A stretch of DNA of 59,628 bases from an uncultured Lachnospiraceae bacterium (GCA_905233905.1 CAJOFN010000002.1:1-59628); one strand, 5' to 3'. Positions 17,483-27,054 are shown, counted from the stretch's first letter. Numbers and translations are program-made. The notes: generated by a model from the sequence alone, not told the origin.

Positions 17483-18637
17483 TTACATTACATCCCCCGA
17501 TAGTGCAAGTATCTTGTTCTTTTTATAAGAAGCATACACTCCTGCGTCGATGGCATCCCTTATCTCCTTCATAAGATGGTTATAGAAATAGAGATTATGA
17601 AGCACTAATAGCCTCATCCCCAGCATTTCCTTTGCCTTCATAAGATGCCTGATGTATGACCTTGAATATTTCTGGCAGGCGGGACAGCCGCAGCCCTCTT
17701 CCAGAGGCTTCTCATCCGTTTCATAGCGCTTGTTTAAGATATTTATCCTGCCATGTGAGGTATAGGCGTGCCCGTGACGCCCGTTCCTGCTGGGATAGAC
17801 ACAGTCAAAGAAATCCACTCCCCGGTCTACCGCCTCCAGGATATTTTCCGGGGTTCCCACTCCCATAAGATAAGTGGGCCTGTCCTTGGGAAGAAAAGGC
17901 ACCGTCTCATCAAGTACCTCATACATCTGCTCATGTGTCTCTCCCACGGCAAGTCCGCCTATGGCATAGCCCGCCAGGTCAAGCTCCGATATCCTCTTTG
18001 CGTGATCTATGCGTATATCCTTGTAAATTGCGCCCTGGTTTATTCCAAACAAAAGCTGTTTTTTATTTATGGTTTCTTCAAGGCTGTTTAAGCGGTTAAG
18101 CTCATCCCTGCAGCGGTAAAGCCATCTGGTGGTCCGCTTAACGGACCTTATCACATATTCCCTTTCGGCAAGTGCATTGGGACACTCATCAAAGGCCATT
18201 GCAATGGTGGAGGCAAGATGGGATTGTATCTGCATGCTCTCCTCCGGCCCCATGAACACCTTGTGCCCGTCAATATGAGAGGCAAAGGTTACACCTTCTT
18301 CCTTTATCATGCGAAGCTTTGCCAGGGAAAATACCTGAAATCCGCCGGAATCCGTAAGTATGGGCCTGTCCCAGTTCATAAATTTATGAAGGCCTCCCAT
18401 TTTAAATACTATCTCATCCCCCGGTCGCAGATGCAGATGATATGTGTTGGAAAGCTCTATCTGTGTCCCAATCTCACGCAGATCCTCTGTGGAGACAGCG
18501 CCCTTGATCGCGGCGGCTGTTCCCACATTCATGAAAACGGGCGTCTCCACCACTCCGTGAACCGTGGTGAAACGCCCCCTTTTTGCCCTTCCATCGGTAT
18601 TGATCAATTCATACATTTTAAATATTCCATTTGACAT
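17483..18637 (-). CDS. tgt: tRNA-guanine transglycosylase (queuosine synthesis)
   Basis: This enzyme swaps guanine 34 for preQ1 (or queuine) in GUN-anticodon tRNAs. The 384-residue protein has PVFMNVGTAAAIKG near the N terminus, the substrate pocket DSGGFQVFSL with its nucleophile/acid Asp, and DFFDCVYPSRNGRHGHAYT. The zinc site is CGCPACQKYSRSYIRHL. The track start (MSNGIFK, 18637) lies 34 bases inside aroC. An internal ATG (MYELINTDG, 18616) fits the family N terminus better. Neither has a strong ribosome binding site, so the start is uncertain by 7 residues. It overlaps aroC, indicating coupling. Confidence 0.95.
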   Translation of the reverse strand: MSNGIFKMYELINTDGRAKRGRFTTVHGVVETPVFMNVGTAAAIKGAVSTEDLREIGTQIELSNTYHLHLRPGDEIVFKMGGLHKFMNWDRPILTDSGGFQVFSLAKLRMIKEEGVTFASHIDGHKVFMGPEESMQIQSHLASTIAMAFDECPNALAEREYVIRSVKRTTRWLYRCRDELNRLNSLEETINKKQLLFGINQGAIYKDIRIDHAKRISELDLAGYAIGGLAVGETHEQMYEVLDETVPFLPKDRPTYLMGVGTPENILEAVDRGVDFFDCVYPSRNGRHGHAYTSHGRINILNKRYETDEKPLEEGCGCPACQKYSRSYIRHLMKAKEMLGMRLLVLHNLYFYNHLMKEIRDAIDAGVYASYKKNKILALSGDVM

Positions 18638-19689
18638 GAGGCATTGGAAAGAACCGCGTCTGCCACTACCAGAGCAGCCATAGTCTCTACCACGACTACT
18701 GCCCTTGGAACAATGACCGGATCATGCCTGCCTGCTATGACTATCTGTGTATCCTCTCCCCCTGTCGTTACCGTATCCTGCTGAATGGATATGGAAGGCG
18801 TCGGCTTAAATGCGGCTCGAAATACTATATCCGAGCCGTCACTCATACCGCCTAACACTCCTCCTGAATGATTAGTGCGTTTTTGGATGCCCTCCTCCCC
18901 CTTACAGAAAGCATCGTTATTCTCACTGCCCTTCATCAGGGCAGCCTTAAAGCCCTCACCGATCTCAAAGCCCTTTACCGCCCCTATGGAAAGCATTGCA
19001 TAGGCAAGAGACGCGTCTAATTTGTCAAAGACGGGATCACCCAGGCCTGCCGGAGCGTTTTTTATAATACATTCAACGACTCCGCCAACGGAATCCCCTT
19101 CCTTCATTGCTTCTTCCAGATATATGGCTGCCTCTGCGGCGGTCTTTTCATCCGGCATATAGAGCTTATTATTCATCTCATCAAAATCCACATGGGTTAT
19201 CTCATGCGGACCTATGGATCTTGTGTAGGCAGAGACGGTTATTCCAAGCTCATTTAACATCTTCGCCGCAATGGCACCTGCTGCCACGCGCCCTATGGTC
19301 TCCCTGCCGGAGCTCCTGCCGCCGCCGCGGTAATCCCTTATGCCGTATTTGGCAAGAAAGGTACGGTCCGCGTGACCCGGCCTTAGGACATCCTTGATAT
19401 TGCTGTAGTCTCTGGATCTTTGATCCTTGTTTGCCACCATAAGGCTTATGGGAGTGCCGGTAGTAACTCCCTCAAACACCCCGGACAGTATCTGAACCGT
19501 ATCTGACTCGCTGCGCGCCGTAGTAAACCTGGACTGCCCGGGCTTTCGCCGGTCAAGATATGCCTGGATATCAGCTTCACAGAGCTTAAGCCCCGCAGGG
19601 ATACCGTCCACCACTGCGCCAACTGCCTTGCCGTGAGACTCACCCCAGGTGGACACCTTAAGATTTCTTCCGAATATGGAGCCGCCCAT
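18604..19689 (-). CDS. aroC: Chorismate synthase
   Basis: This is the last step of the shikimate pathway, turning EPSP into chorismate with reduced FMN as cofactor. The 361-residue protein begins MGGSIFGRNLKVSTWGESHGKAVG and contains RPGHADRTFLAKYGIRDYRGGGRSSGRET, NHSGGVLGGMSDGSDI, and a C-terminal GRHDPVIVPRAVVVVE, all family signatures. Its ATG overlaps the lactonase stop in a TGATG junction, and its 3' end overlaps tgt. Other shikimate genes are not nearby. Confidence 0.96.
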   Translation of the reverse strand: MGGSIFGRNLKVSTWGESHGKAVGAVVDGIPAGLKLCEADIQAYLDRRKPGQSRFTTARSESDTVQILSGVFEGVTTGTPISLMVANKDQRSRDYSNIKDVLRPGHADRTFLAKYGIRDYRGGGRSSGRETIGRVAAGAIAAKMLNELGITVSAYTRSIGPHEITHVDFDEMNNKLYMPDEKTAAEAAIYLEEAMKEGDSVGGVVECIIKNAPAGLGDPVFDKLDASLAYAMLSIGAVKGFEIGEGFKAALMKGSENNDAFCKGEEGIQKRTNHSGGVLGGMSDGSDIVFRAAFKPTPSISIQQDTVTTGGEDTQIVIAGRHDPVIVPRAVVVVETMAALVVADAVLSNASCQMEYLKCMN

Positions 19690-20747
19690 CAGTCAATACC
19701 AAGAATACGGATGCAGTTGGGCTGGTTTGCCTTGATCGGAGCGCTTCTCTGTACAAAATGAGGCCTGTCTCCGTGGAAAACCTGGAAGGTACGGACTTCA
19801 TTGCTGTCATGGTTAAGAACCGCAACATACTCATCACCCGGCAGTACGGACAGCGACTTAGGGAAGTCTCCCGATATCTTTGTCATCTGTTCAAAGGAGA
19901 GCTTGCCGGTTTCATTGTCCCTGTGGAATACAGACACTCCGTTGTAGCCGTCTATTGAAACATAAATATAATCACCCTTAAATGACTGGCACATGCAGCT
20001 TGCTTCGGTGAGCATACTATAATCCTTATCAAGAACGGAAATCTTCTGGATCCTCTCGAATTCCGGCTCGCCGTCCTTATCCTCATAGGTGTAAACCTCT
20101 ATGAGATTGGCTACTTCATCAAGGATATAGCAGAATCTTCCGTCATGTGAAAATCTGATGGTCCGGGGCGCCGCGTCCAGAACGCAGCGGATTATATGCG
20201 CTAATTTGAGCCTTCCTGCTTCATAGTCGATCCTGTACACCTTGACCTGTGACAGACCGTGATCCACCGCGAGAAGATATTTCTCATCTCTGGTAAGCTT
20301 TACACAGCTAACCATTGGATGATCGATCCTGCGCTCGTACTTTGTGTATGCCACTCCCCTGTGGAAGATGCCGTCAGCTATGCCGTCTATGGTACCGTCA
20401 GGATTAAGGCGCATCATCGTAACCCTGCCGTCGTGATAGCCTCCCACGAACAGGTATCTGTTAAGGGAATCAACCTCAACAAAGCATCCCCTCATTCCGC
20501 CAATCTGTTTCTGGCTGGTCTTGGTAAGATCGCCGTTTTCCCCTACTGTGAATGAAGCTACACCCTCATCAGCTATTGAATACAGGAATTTTCCATTCCT
20601 TGAAAGAGTAAGATAGGACGGATTGTTGATCTCCGCAACACTCTGCTCCGTAAGCCTGCCCTTTTCCATATCAACATCATAGACATGAATTCCAACCGAT
20701 GTCTCATGAGTGTATGTTCCAACATATGCCTTAAACTTCTGCGCCAT
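19689..20747 (-). CDS. Lactonase / 6-phosphogluconolactonase-like beta-propeller
   Basis: The 352-residue protein shows repeated beta-propeller blades typical of the YbhE-type lactonase family. These include KAYVGTYTHETSVGIHVYDVD at the start, repeated LTRDEKYLLAVDHG and IRFSHDGRFCYILDE segments, and a C-terminal VAVLNHDSNEVRTFQVF. Members hydrolyse 6-phosphogluconolactone or other sugar lactones, but substrates vary, so the pathway role is uncertain. There is no signal peptide. GGGGGGAAG lies before the ATG. It sits between the U32 peptidase gene and aroC on one transcript. Confidence 0.85.
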   Translation of the reverse strand: MAQKFKAYVGTYTHETSVGIHVYDVDMEKGRLTEQSVAEINNPSYLTLSRNGKFLYSIADEGVASFTVGENGDLTKTSQKQIGGMRGCFVEVDSLNRYLFVGGYHDGRVTMMRLNPDGTIDGIADGIFHRGVAYTKYERRIDHPMVSCVKLTRDEKYLLAVDHGLSQVKVYRIDYEAGRLKLAHIIRCVLDAAPRTIRFSHDGRFCYILDEVANLIEVYTYEDKDGEPEFERIQKISVLDKDYSMLTEASCMCQSFKGDYIYVSIDGYNGVSVFHRDNETGKLSFEQMTKISGDFPKSLSVLPGDEYVAVLNHDSNEVRTFQVFHGDRPHFVQRSAPIKANQPNCIRILGID

Positions 20748-20760
20748 TTCTTCCCCCCTG

Positions 20761-21996
20761 TTATAGCTTTTTGTGTCTTAATACCGCAAAATCCTCTATG
20801 GGATTTCCAACGTCAATATAAAAAATCTGTTTGGCGTGAGGCACGCTATCAATTATATTACCTTCTTCATCGAACAAATGCAATACTTTGACCCTTTCGT
20901 TGTCTCCCGAAGGGTGCATTATCTCTATCTCATCCCCTGTACCAAATTTATTTCTCTGCATCATGCGATAGCAGATCCGGCCGTCTATCTCCTTACTGCC
21001 GTCTACATAGCCTAAAAATACATAATCCGTAACATAGGTGGATTCATCGTAGATCATGGAGTCCTCTGAAGGCTTCCCAAAGAAAAACCCCGTGGTAAAG
21101 GTACGGTTGGTACAAGCCGATACCTCATCCTCATACCACTTAAGACGCTTCCTGTATTTCTCTTCGGATGAAAAATAATCGTCTATCGCCTGCCTGTAAG
21201 CCCTCGCCGTGGTAGCGACATAAAGGATGGACTTCATCCTCCCCTCAACCTTTAAGCTGTCGGCGCCTGTCGCTATAAGCTCCGGCAGATGGGATATCAT
21301 GCAAAGATCCTTGGAATTCATGATAAAGGTGCCCCTATCATTTTCAAATATGGGCAGCCTCTCACCCTCTCTTGTCTCCTCCTCCAGATAATATCTCCAT
21401 CTGCAGGGATGGGTACAGGCGCCCCTGTTGGCGTCCCGGCCGGTAAAATAATTGCTCAGAAGACATCTTCCGGAATAGGAAATGCACATTGCCCCGTGAA
21501 CAAAAACCTCAAGCTCCGCCTCATCCCCAAGCTCTTCCCTGATGCCGGCAATCTCCTTAAGGTTCAGCTCTCTGGCAAGCACCACTCTTTTTGCGCCCTG
21601 TTCTCTCCAGAACCTTACTGACATGGCATTTGTGGTATTGGCCTGAGTGCTGATATGTATGGGAATGTCACCTAAATATTCCTTTGCAAGGGCAAATACC
21701 CCCGGATCTGCCACTAAAACCCCGTCAGGCATTATGTCGGAAAGCTCTTTAAAATATTCCCTGATCGGCTCTATATCACCGTTATGCGCAAAGATATTTG
21801 CCGTAATATAGACCTTTTTCCCAAGAGAATGTGCAAATCCGATGCCTTCTCTCATATCCTCATAAGAAAAATTGTCTGCCTTTGCGCGAAGGCTGTATGC
21901 CTCTCCGCCAATATATACCGCATCCGCTCCGTACCGGAATGCTATCTTTAATGTTTCAAGATTGCCCGCAGGCATCAAAAGCTCAGGTTTTTTCAT
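20761..21996 (-). CDS. Peptidase U32 family protein (TrhP-like tRNA hydroxylation)
   Basis: The 411-residue protein starts KPELLMPAGNLETLKIAFRYGADAVYIGG and has the U32 signature region ELEVFVHGAMCISYSGRCLLSNYF, with Cys residues for an Fe-S cluster (GACTHPCRW) and LKVEGRMKSILYVATTARAYRQA. Related U32 proteins (TrhP/YrrN/YrrO) are needed for 5-hydroxyuridine at tRNA position 34, not for proteolysis. The gene overlaps the O-methyltransferase gene by 14 bases. In Bacillus the corresponding pair makes 5-methoxyuridine, which supports a tRNA role. Function is inferred from family and neighbour. Confidence 0.85.
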   Translation of the reverse strand: MKKPELLMPAGNLETLKIAFRYGADAVYIGGEAYSLRAKADNFSYEDMREGIGFAHSLGKKVYITANIFAHNGDIEPIREYFKELSDIMPDGVLVADPGVFALAKEYLGDIPIHISTQANTTNAMSVRFWREQGAKRVVLARELNLKEIAGIREELGDEAELEVFVHGAMCISYSGRCLLSNYFTGRDANRGACTHPCRWRYYLEEETREGERLPIFENDRGTFIMNSKDLCMISHLPELIATGADSLKVEGRMKSILYVATTARAYRQAIDDYFSSEEKYRKRLKWYEDEVSACTNRTFTTGFFFGKPSEDSMIYDESTYVTDYVFLGYVDGSKEIDGRICYRMMQRNKFGTGDEIEIMHPSGDNERVKVLHLFDEEGNIIDSVPHAKQIFYIDVGNPIEDFAVLRHKKL

Positions 21997-22630
21997 GTTT
22001 TGTGCTGACGGCGATCCCGTCGCCTATAGGCATTATATCCGTAACAAGCTCATCATCATGGGTGATGGCATAGAGATATTCTCTCATTCTTTTGTGTATC
22101 GTCCGGTCTCTCCTTCGCACGGCATACCGCGGCAGCAATATATCCCCGTCAAAAAGAATATTGTCACTGACCAGTATCCCGCCTTCATTAAGCAGACCCT
22201 TCAGCCGGCAGAGCATTGTTATATACTGTGCCTTGGAGGAATCTAAAAATATAAGATCATACCCTTCGTCAAGGTCTTCTATGACCCGGGCGGCATCACC
22301 TTCCAAAAGGCTTACCCGGCTCCCAAGAGACATATCTGAAAAATTCGCCCTTGCCTCCGGGATTATCCTTGCATCCTGCTCAATGGTTACAAGAGTCGCA
22401 TCGGACTGTGCATGACGCAGCATGTACATGCCGGAATACCCTGCCGCCGTACCTATCTCAAGTATCCTCTTCGGCGCCTTTGACGCTAAGAGCCATTTCA
22501 GAAAATATTCCGTCTCTCTTCGGATGATCGGTATGTCCCGCTCTTCCATTGAAGCGCGCAGGCCTTCCATAGCCTTATCATCCTCCATCAGAAGGCTGTC
22601 GCAAAAGGATTGCCAGCAGTCTGTGTTCAT
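21983..22630 (-). CDS. SAM-dependent O-methyltransferase (TrmR-like)
   Basis: This is a Rossmann-fold class I methyltransferase of the O-methyltransferase family 3. It has ILEIGTAAGYSGMYML (SAM motif I), LVTIEQDARIIPEARANF, LLEGDA, and the metal-binding YDLIFLDSSKAQY. The track start at 22681 lies inside rnj. The ATG at 22630 (MNTDCWQSF) overlaps the rnj stop (ATGA) and gives 215 residues, close to family length. Placement beside the U32 gene points to TrmR, which methylates 5-hydroxyuridine 34 in tRNA to 5-methoxyuridine. A small-molecule catechol-type substrate cannot be excluded. Confidence 0.82.
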   Translation of the reverse strand: MNTDCWQSFCDSLLMEDDKAMEGLRASMEERDIPIIRRETEYFLKWLLASKAPKRILEIGTAAGYSGMYMLRHAQSDATLVTIEQDARIIPEARANFSDMSLGSRVSLLEGDAARVIEDLDEGYDLIFLDSSKAQYITMLCRLKGLLNEGGILVSDNILFDGDILLPRYAVRRRDRTIHKRMREYLYAITHDDELVTDIMPIGDGIAVSTKHEKT

Positions 22631-24291
22631 ATTTCCATTATGATGGGCATGATCATGGGTCTGCGCTGGGTTTCCTTCCATACAAAGTCTGAAAGGGCAG
22701 TCTTGACTTCATTCTTGATCCTTCCCCAGTCCTTGATCTTCTGCTGTGTGAGGGAGTCCAGCCGGTCCACTAAAACCTCATGAGCCGAATCCATAAGATC
22801 CTCTGCTCCCTTAACATATACAAAGCCCCTGGATACAATATCAGGTCCTGCCAGAACCTCTCCGCTGCCGGAATCAAGAGTCATTACAACGATGATGATG
22901 CCGTCTTCCGCAAGGCGCTGTCTGTCGCGGAGTACCACGTTACCGACATCTCCCACTCCGAGGCCGTCAACCATAATGGCGCCGGTGTGGACATTGCCCG
23001 TAACCTTTGCGCTGTTCTGATCCAGTGAAAGAATATCTCCGGAATTCAAGACAAAGATATGCTCATCGTCGTAGCCTAATTTCCTTGCTATCTCCGCCTG
23101 CGCCTTCAGATGCCTGTATTCGCCGTGAGCCGGGATACAGTATTTGGGACGGACCAGCGAATAGATGAGCTTGATCTCTTCCGCGCAGGCATGGCCTGAT
23201 ACATGGACATCCTGGAAGATAACATTTGCGCCCCTGTGATAAAGGTCGTTTATAACTCTTGAAACTGCCTTTTCATTGCCCGGTATGGGATGTGATGAAA
23301 ATACTATCGTATCATTGGGCTTTATCTTAACCTTCCTGTGGGTGCCGTTTGCCATCCTTGAAAGAGCCGCCATGGACTCACCCTGACTGCCTGTGGTGAT
23401 AAGCACAGTCTTTTCATCGGGGTAATTGGAAAGCTCATCCGTTGATATCATTGTCTTGTCGGGAATATTGAGATACCCGAGATCGGAAGCCGTGTTTATG
23501 ATATTAACCATGCTTCGACCTTCGACTCCCACCTTTCGTCCGAATTTGTGAGCTGAATTGATGATCTGCTGCACCCTGTCAACATTGGACGCAAAGGTAG
23601 CTATTATTATGCGGGTATCGGTATGCTCGGAAAAGATCTGGTCGATCTTGCGGCCTACAGTCCTCTCCGACTCTGTAAAGCCGGGTCTCTCCGCATTGGT
23701 GGAATCACAGATAAGCGCCAGCACGCCCTTCTTTCCGATCTCTGCAAAATGCTGAAGATCTATGGCGTCACCGAACACCGGAGTATAATCCACCTTAAAA
23801 TCTCCTGTATGCACTACTGTACCGGCAGGAGAATGTATTGCAAATGCCGCCGCGTCCTGTATCGAGTGATTGGTACGGATAAATTCCACCCTGAAGGGTC
23901 CTAAATTGATGGACTGACCATAGCTAACAACCTTGCGTCTTACCTTTGAGGTCAGGTTATGCTCCGCAAGCTTGTGCTCGATGACACCTATGGTAAGCTT
24001 GGTTGCGTAAACAGGCGCAAGTATCTCCCTTAAAACATAAGGGAGCGCCCCGATATGGTCCTCATGGCCGTGGGTAATGAAGATACCCTTGACCTTGTCC
24101 TCGTTCTCCAAAAGATAGGATATATCCGGGATCACAAGGTCGATCCCTAACATATCATCCTCAGGAAAAGCCAGTCCGCAATCAACCACTATGATCGTGT
24201 CCTGATATTCAAAAGCCGTAATGTTCATTCCTATCTGTTCCAGACCTCCTAAGGGAATGATCTTAAGCTTTTCTCTGTTCTGTTTTCCCAC
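22627..24291 (-). CDS. rnj: Ribonuclease J
   Basis: This metallo-beta-lactamase/beta-CASP nuclease has 5'-3' exo- and endoribonuclease activity in RNA decay and maturation. The 554-residue protein has HGHEDHIGALPYVL (zinc motif), HTGDFKVD, CDSTNAERPGFT, and a beta-CASP region with FSSHPIPGNE and HVSGHACAEE, then the C-terminal domain. The start is GTG at 24291 with GGAGGA upstream. It has its own extended -10 promoter and appears to lead the transcript that continues into the O-methyltransferase gene. Confidence 0.95.
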   Translation of the reverse strand: MGKQNREKLKIIPLGGLEQIGMNITAFEYQDTIIVVDCGLAFPEDDMLGIDLVIPDISYLLENEDKVKGIFITHGHEDHIGALPYVLREILAPVYATKLTIGVIEHKLAEHNLTSKVRRKVVSYGQSINLGPFRVEFIRTNHSIQDAAAFAIHSPAGTVVHTGDFKVDYTPVFGDAIDLQHFAEIGKKGVLALICDSTNAERPGFTESERTVGRKIDQIFSEHTDTRIIIATFASNVDRVQQIINSAHKFGRKVGVEGRSMVNIINTASDLGYLNIPDKTMISTDELSNYPDEKTVLITTGSQGESMAALSRMANGTHRKVKIKPNDTIVFSSHPIPGNEKAVSRVINDLYHRGANVIFQDVHVSGHACAEEIKLIYSLVRPKYCIPAHGEYRHLKAQAEIARKLGYDDEHIFVLNSGDILSLDQNSAKVTGNVHTGAIMVDGLGVGDVGNVVLRDRQRLAEDGIIIVVMTLDSGSGEVLAGPDIVSRGFVYVKGAEDLMDSAHEVLVDRLDSLTQQKIKDWGRIKNEVKTALSDFVWKETQRRPMIMPIIMEI

Positions 24292-24331
24292 TATATATTT
24301 ATCCTCCGTAAAAAGTCGAAATTATCTTGCT

Positions 24332-24341
24332 ATTATAGCAC
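24332..24341 (-). promoter_or_regulatory. Extended -10 promoter of rnj
   Basis: The minus strand reads TGCTATAAT, a TGn-extended -10 hexamer (TATAAT at 24332-24337). It lies about 40 bases before the rnj GTG, with no good -35. The hexamer is also the centre of a perfect inverted repeat TGCTA-TAA-TAGCA. Confidence 0.6.
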
Positions 24342-24357
24342 AATCTGTCTAATTTTA

Positions 24358-25005
24358 CTACTGTAAAACTCTCTGTCTTATCCATTCAAAAAATTCCTCC
24401 ATCCCCTCTCCTGTCTTTGCGGAAACGGGGATGATCCTTGCATTTTCATTCCTCATCTGGATATTTTCCCTTGCCTTTTCCATGTCAAAATCAAATACCC
24501 CTGCGGTGTCGATCTTATTGATAAGCACAAGGTTGCAGACCTCAAACATAAGGGGATATTTAAGGGGCTTGTCATCCCCCTCCGGCACGGAAAGGATCAT
24601 GGCATTTGCCGAAGCTCCCGTATCAAACTCTGCCGGACATACCAGATTTCCTACATTTTCAAGCACTACAAGGTCATGCTTTTCCTTAAGATGTGATAGT
24701 CCCTGGGCAGTCATTCCGGCGTCAAGATGGCACATGCCTCCGGTATGAAGCTGTATCACCTCCACTCCGCAGTCTGCAAGCTTTATCGCGTCCACATCCG
24801 AGTCGATATCCGCCTCCATTATCCCTATGGACAGCTCATCCTTCATTGCGGTAACAAGCCGCTTTAAAACGCTGGTCTTTCCTGCTCCCGGGGATGACAT
24901 AAGGTTTAATAGAAAGGTCTTCTCCCCAAGAAGCCTCTTTCTTAAAGCCTCGGCCTCAGCATCATTATCCTCGTAAATGCTTCTTTTAATATCTATGATC
25001 TCCAT
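24358..25005 (-). CDS. hypB: Hydrogenase maturation GTPase HypB
   Basis: HypB uses GTP hydrolysis to deliver nickel to the [NiFe] hydrogenase large subunit, working with HypA. The 215-residue protein has a P-loop SSPGAGKTS at about 37-45, GIMEADIDSDVDA, and the metal-binding GGMCHLDAGM with the conserved Cys-His pair. The GTPase motif NKID is also present. It lacks the His-rich N-terminal nickel-storage stretch found in some HypB proteins. It is the last gene of the ech-hyp transcript, 15 bases after hypE. Confidence 0.95.
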   Translation of the reverse strand: MEIIDIKRSIYEDNDAEAEALRKRLLGEKTFLLNLMSSPGAGKTSVLKRLVTAMKDELSIGIMEADIDSDVDAIKLADCGVEVIQLHTGGMCHLDAGMTAQGLSHLKEKHDLVVLENVGNLVCPAEFDTGASANAMILSVPEGDDKPLKYPLMFEVCNLVLINKIDTAGVFDFDMEKARENIQMRNENARIIPVSAKTGEGMEEFFEWIRQRVLQ

Positions 25006-25020
25006 GTTTTTACCGCCTTT

Positions 25021-26007
25021 CTAACATATCCTTGGCAGCCCCTCGTCCGCCAGGGGGTAGAGCCTGCGCCTTCCCCCTATGGAGGTTATCACAAAAAGCT
25101 CTCCCTCGTCCGCCTCCTCAACTACGCCAATATCTCTGGCCGCTTCTCCGTATTTTGACTCTCTTATGGCACAAAGCGCCTCTTCGCTGTCAGCCTCATC
25201 CACGATACATACAAGCTTGCCCTCATTTCCCATGTAAAGAGGATCAAGCCCCATGATGCCGCAAAAGCCTCTTACCTCTTCACTTACCGGGAGGTCTGCC
25301 TCATTGATAATAAACCGCTTTCCGGAGGAAGCCGCCAGCTCATAAAGCACTGTTGCAAGGCCGCCTCTGGTAATATCCCTTATGCTGTGAACCTTAAGCT
25401 TTTTAAGCTTTGCTGCCATTTCGGTAAGGGGCGCATTATCTGATGTGATGGAATTAGACACCTCAAGCCTCTGTGAGAGTATGCAGGCGTGGTGATCCCC
25501 AAGGCTTCCGCTTACTATGATATGATCCTTGGGCCTTGCGCCTCTTGCCGATATATCAGTATCCTTTTCCACAAAGCCTATGCCTGTGGTATTTATCATA
25601 AAGCCGCCGCTGCCTTCTATAACCTTTGTATCGCCGCAGGCTATTTTTACTCCTGCTTCCCTAACAGTAAGCGCTATGGAGGAAGCAGCCTTCTTTAATT
25701 CGCTTATACGCGCTCCTTCCTCTATCACAAAAGCCACGGTCAGATATTTCGGAACGGCTCCCCTTGATAAAAGGTCATTTACACTGCCGCATACGCAAAG
25801 CCTCCCTATATCGCCTCCGGGGTAAAATACCGGCGTTACCACAAAGCTGTCCGTTGTAACGGCTATTCTCTCATTGCCGCGCAGCACCGCGGCATCATCC
25901 ATGTCATTGACGTATGTATCTCCGAAGGCCTCCGCAAAAACAGTCTCTATGAGCTTTGATGTCGCGCTCCCCCCGCTTCCGTGAAGCATGGAAATCTGCT
26001 CTTCCAT
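25021..26007 (-). CDS. hypE: Hydrogenase maturation carbamoyl dehydratase HypE
   Basis: HypE converts the carbamoyl group that HypF places on its C-terminal Cys into a thiocyanate, the source of the cyanide ligands. The 328-residue protein has the PurM/AIR-synthase-like ATP fold (HGSGGSATSKLIE near the start; CGDTKVIEG; RDITRGGLATVLYELA). It ends exactly with the required PRIC motif, whose Cys is the acceptor. It begins right after the hypD stop (TAAATG). Confidence 0.96.
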   Translation of the reverse strand: MEEQISMLHGSGGSATSKLIETVFAEAFGDTYVNDMDDAAVLRGNERIAVTTDSFVVTPVFYPGGDIGRLCVCGSVNDLLSRGAVPKYLTVAFVIEEGARISELKKAASSIALTVREAGVKIACGDTKVIEGSGGFMINTTGIGFVEKDTDISARGARPKDHIIVSGSLGDHHACILSQRLEVSNSITSDNAPLTEMAAKLKKLKVHSIRDITRGGLATVLYELAASSGKRFIINEADLPVSEEVRGFCGIMGLDPLYMGNEGKLVCIVDEADSEEALCAIRESKYGEAARDIGVVEEADEGELFVITSIGGRRRLYPLADEGLPRIC

Positions 26008-27054
26008 TTATTTCCCCCTGATATCATTTACAAAATGTGTAAAACAGCTTCCTTCCCTTGACACCATGCATGCCCCCTGTGGAGAAGACGGAGTACATCC
26101 CCTGCCAAACAGCGGACATTCCGCCGGATTTTTGCTGCCGGTAAGCACCCGGTCACAAATACACGCCTTATTCAGCTTGATGTCTTCGTCAAGAAATACG
26201 CTGCCCTCATCAAGATGGCTGTATTCTTCCCGTAATATCAGCCCGGAACCCTTTATTTTCCCAAGCCCTCTCCATACAGCGCCGCAGGGCTTAAAATACT
26301 TATCTGTAAGCTCCTTTGCCTTAAGGTTGCCCTCTCTTGTGACCACAGATGGATAATCATTCTTTACCAGGCCCCTGCCGCGGTTTTTTACAAGATCGAA
26401 TAACGCCACAAGCAGCCTTTCTCCCGTAAATCCGGCGACGACAAAGGGTATGGCATACACGCGGGCAATATCGGAAAAGGCATCATAGCCTGTGATAACG
26501 GACACATGCCCCGGTGCCAGAAAGCCGTCAATAGGCGCACCGTTCTCCATGATCCTTCCGATAACAGCAGGCATGGTTTTTATGGCTGTAAGTATATGGA
26601 TATTTTCTATCCCGGCTTTTATCACCCGGTCAATAAGCTGTGCATAGACAGGGGCGGTAGTTTCAAACCCTACTGCCGCAAACACAAATATCTTTTCCGG
26701 AGACTTTTCCGCTATATCAATGCAGTCAAGAGGAGAGTATACCATGACAACCTCTGCTCCCCTTGATCTTGCATCAAGAAGGCTTTCTCTGCTTCCCGGA
26801 ACCCTCATAATATCCCCAAAGGTAACTACGCAGTAACCCGGCTTTAAGGACAGCTCTATCAGCTTGTCAATGTAAGAGGAAGGCGTAACACAGACAGGGC
26901 ATCCCGGACCGGATATAAGATGAATACGGTCTGAAAGCATATCCCTTATGCCGCAGGAGGCTATTGCCGCGGTATGGCTGCCGCAAACCTCCATTATCCT
27001 CATATCCTCCCCGTCATATTCCTTCAGAAAGGCTTTTACGGAATCAATGGTCAT
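26008..27054 (-). CDS. hypD: Hydrogenase maturation factor HypD
   Basis: HypD is the Fe-S scaffold on which, with HypC, the Fe(CN)2CO group is assembled. The 348-residue protein has MEVCGSHTAA, GPGCPVCVTP and FAAVGFETTAP. The C-terminal [4Fe-4S] ligands are in CICDRVLTGSKNPAECPLFG and GCTPSSPQGACMVS. Its ATG overlaps the hypC stop (ATGA), giving tight coupling with its partner. Confidence 0.96.
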   Translation of the reverse strand: MTIDSVKAFLKEYDGEDMRIMEVCGSHTAAIASCGIRDMLSDRIHLISGPGCPVCVTPSSYIDKLIELSLKPGYCVVTFGDIMRVPGSRESLLDARSRGAEVVMVYSPLDCIDIAEKSPEKIFVFAAVGFETTAPVYAQLIDRVIKAGIENIHILTAIKTMPAVIGRIMENGAPIDGFLAPGHVSVITGYDAFSDIARVYAIPFVVAGFTGERLLVALFDLVKNRGRGLVKNDYPSVVTREGNLKAKELTDKYFKPCGAVWRGLGKIKGSGLILREEYSHLDEGSVFLDEDIKLNKACICDRVLTGSKNPAECPLFGRGCTPSSPQGACMVSREGSCFTHFVNDIRGK

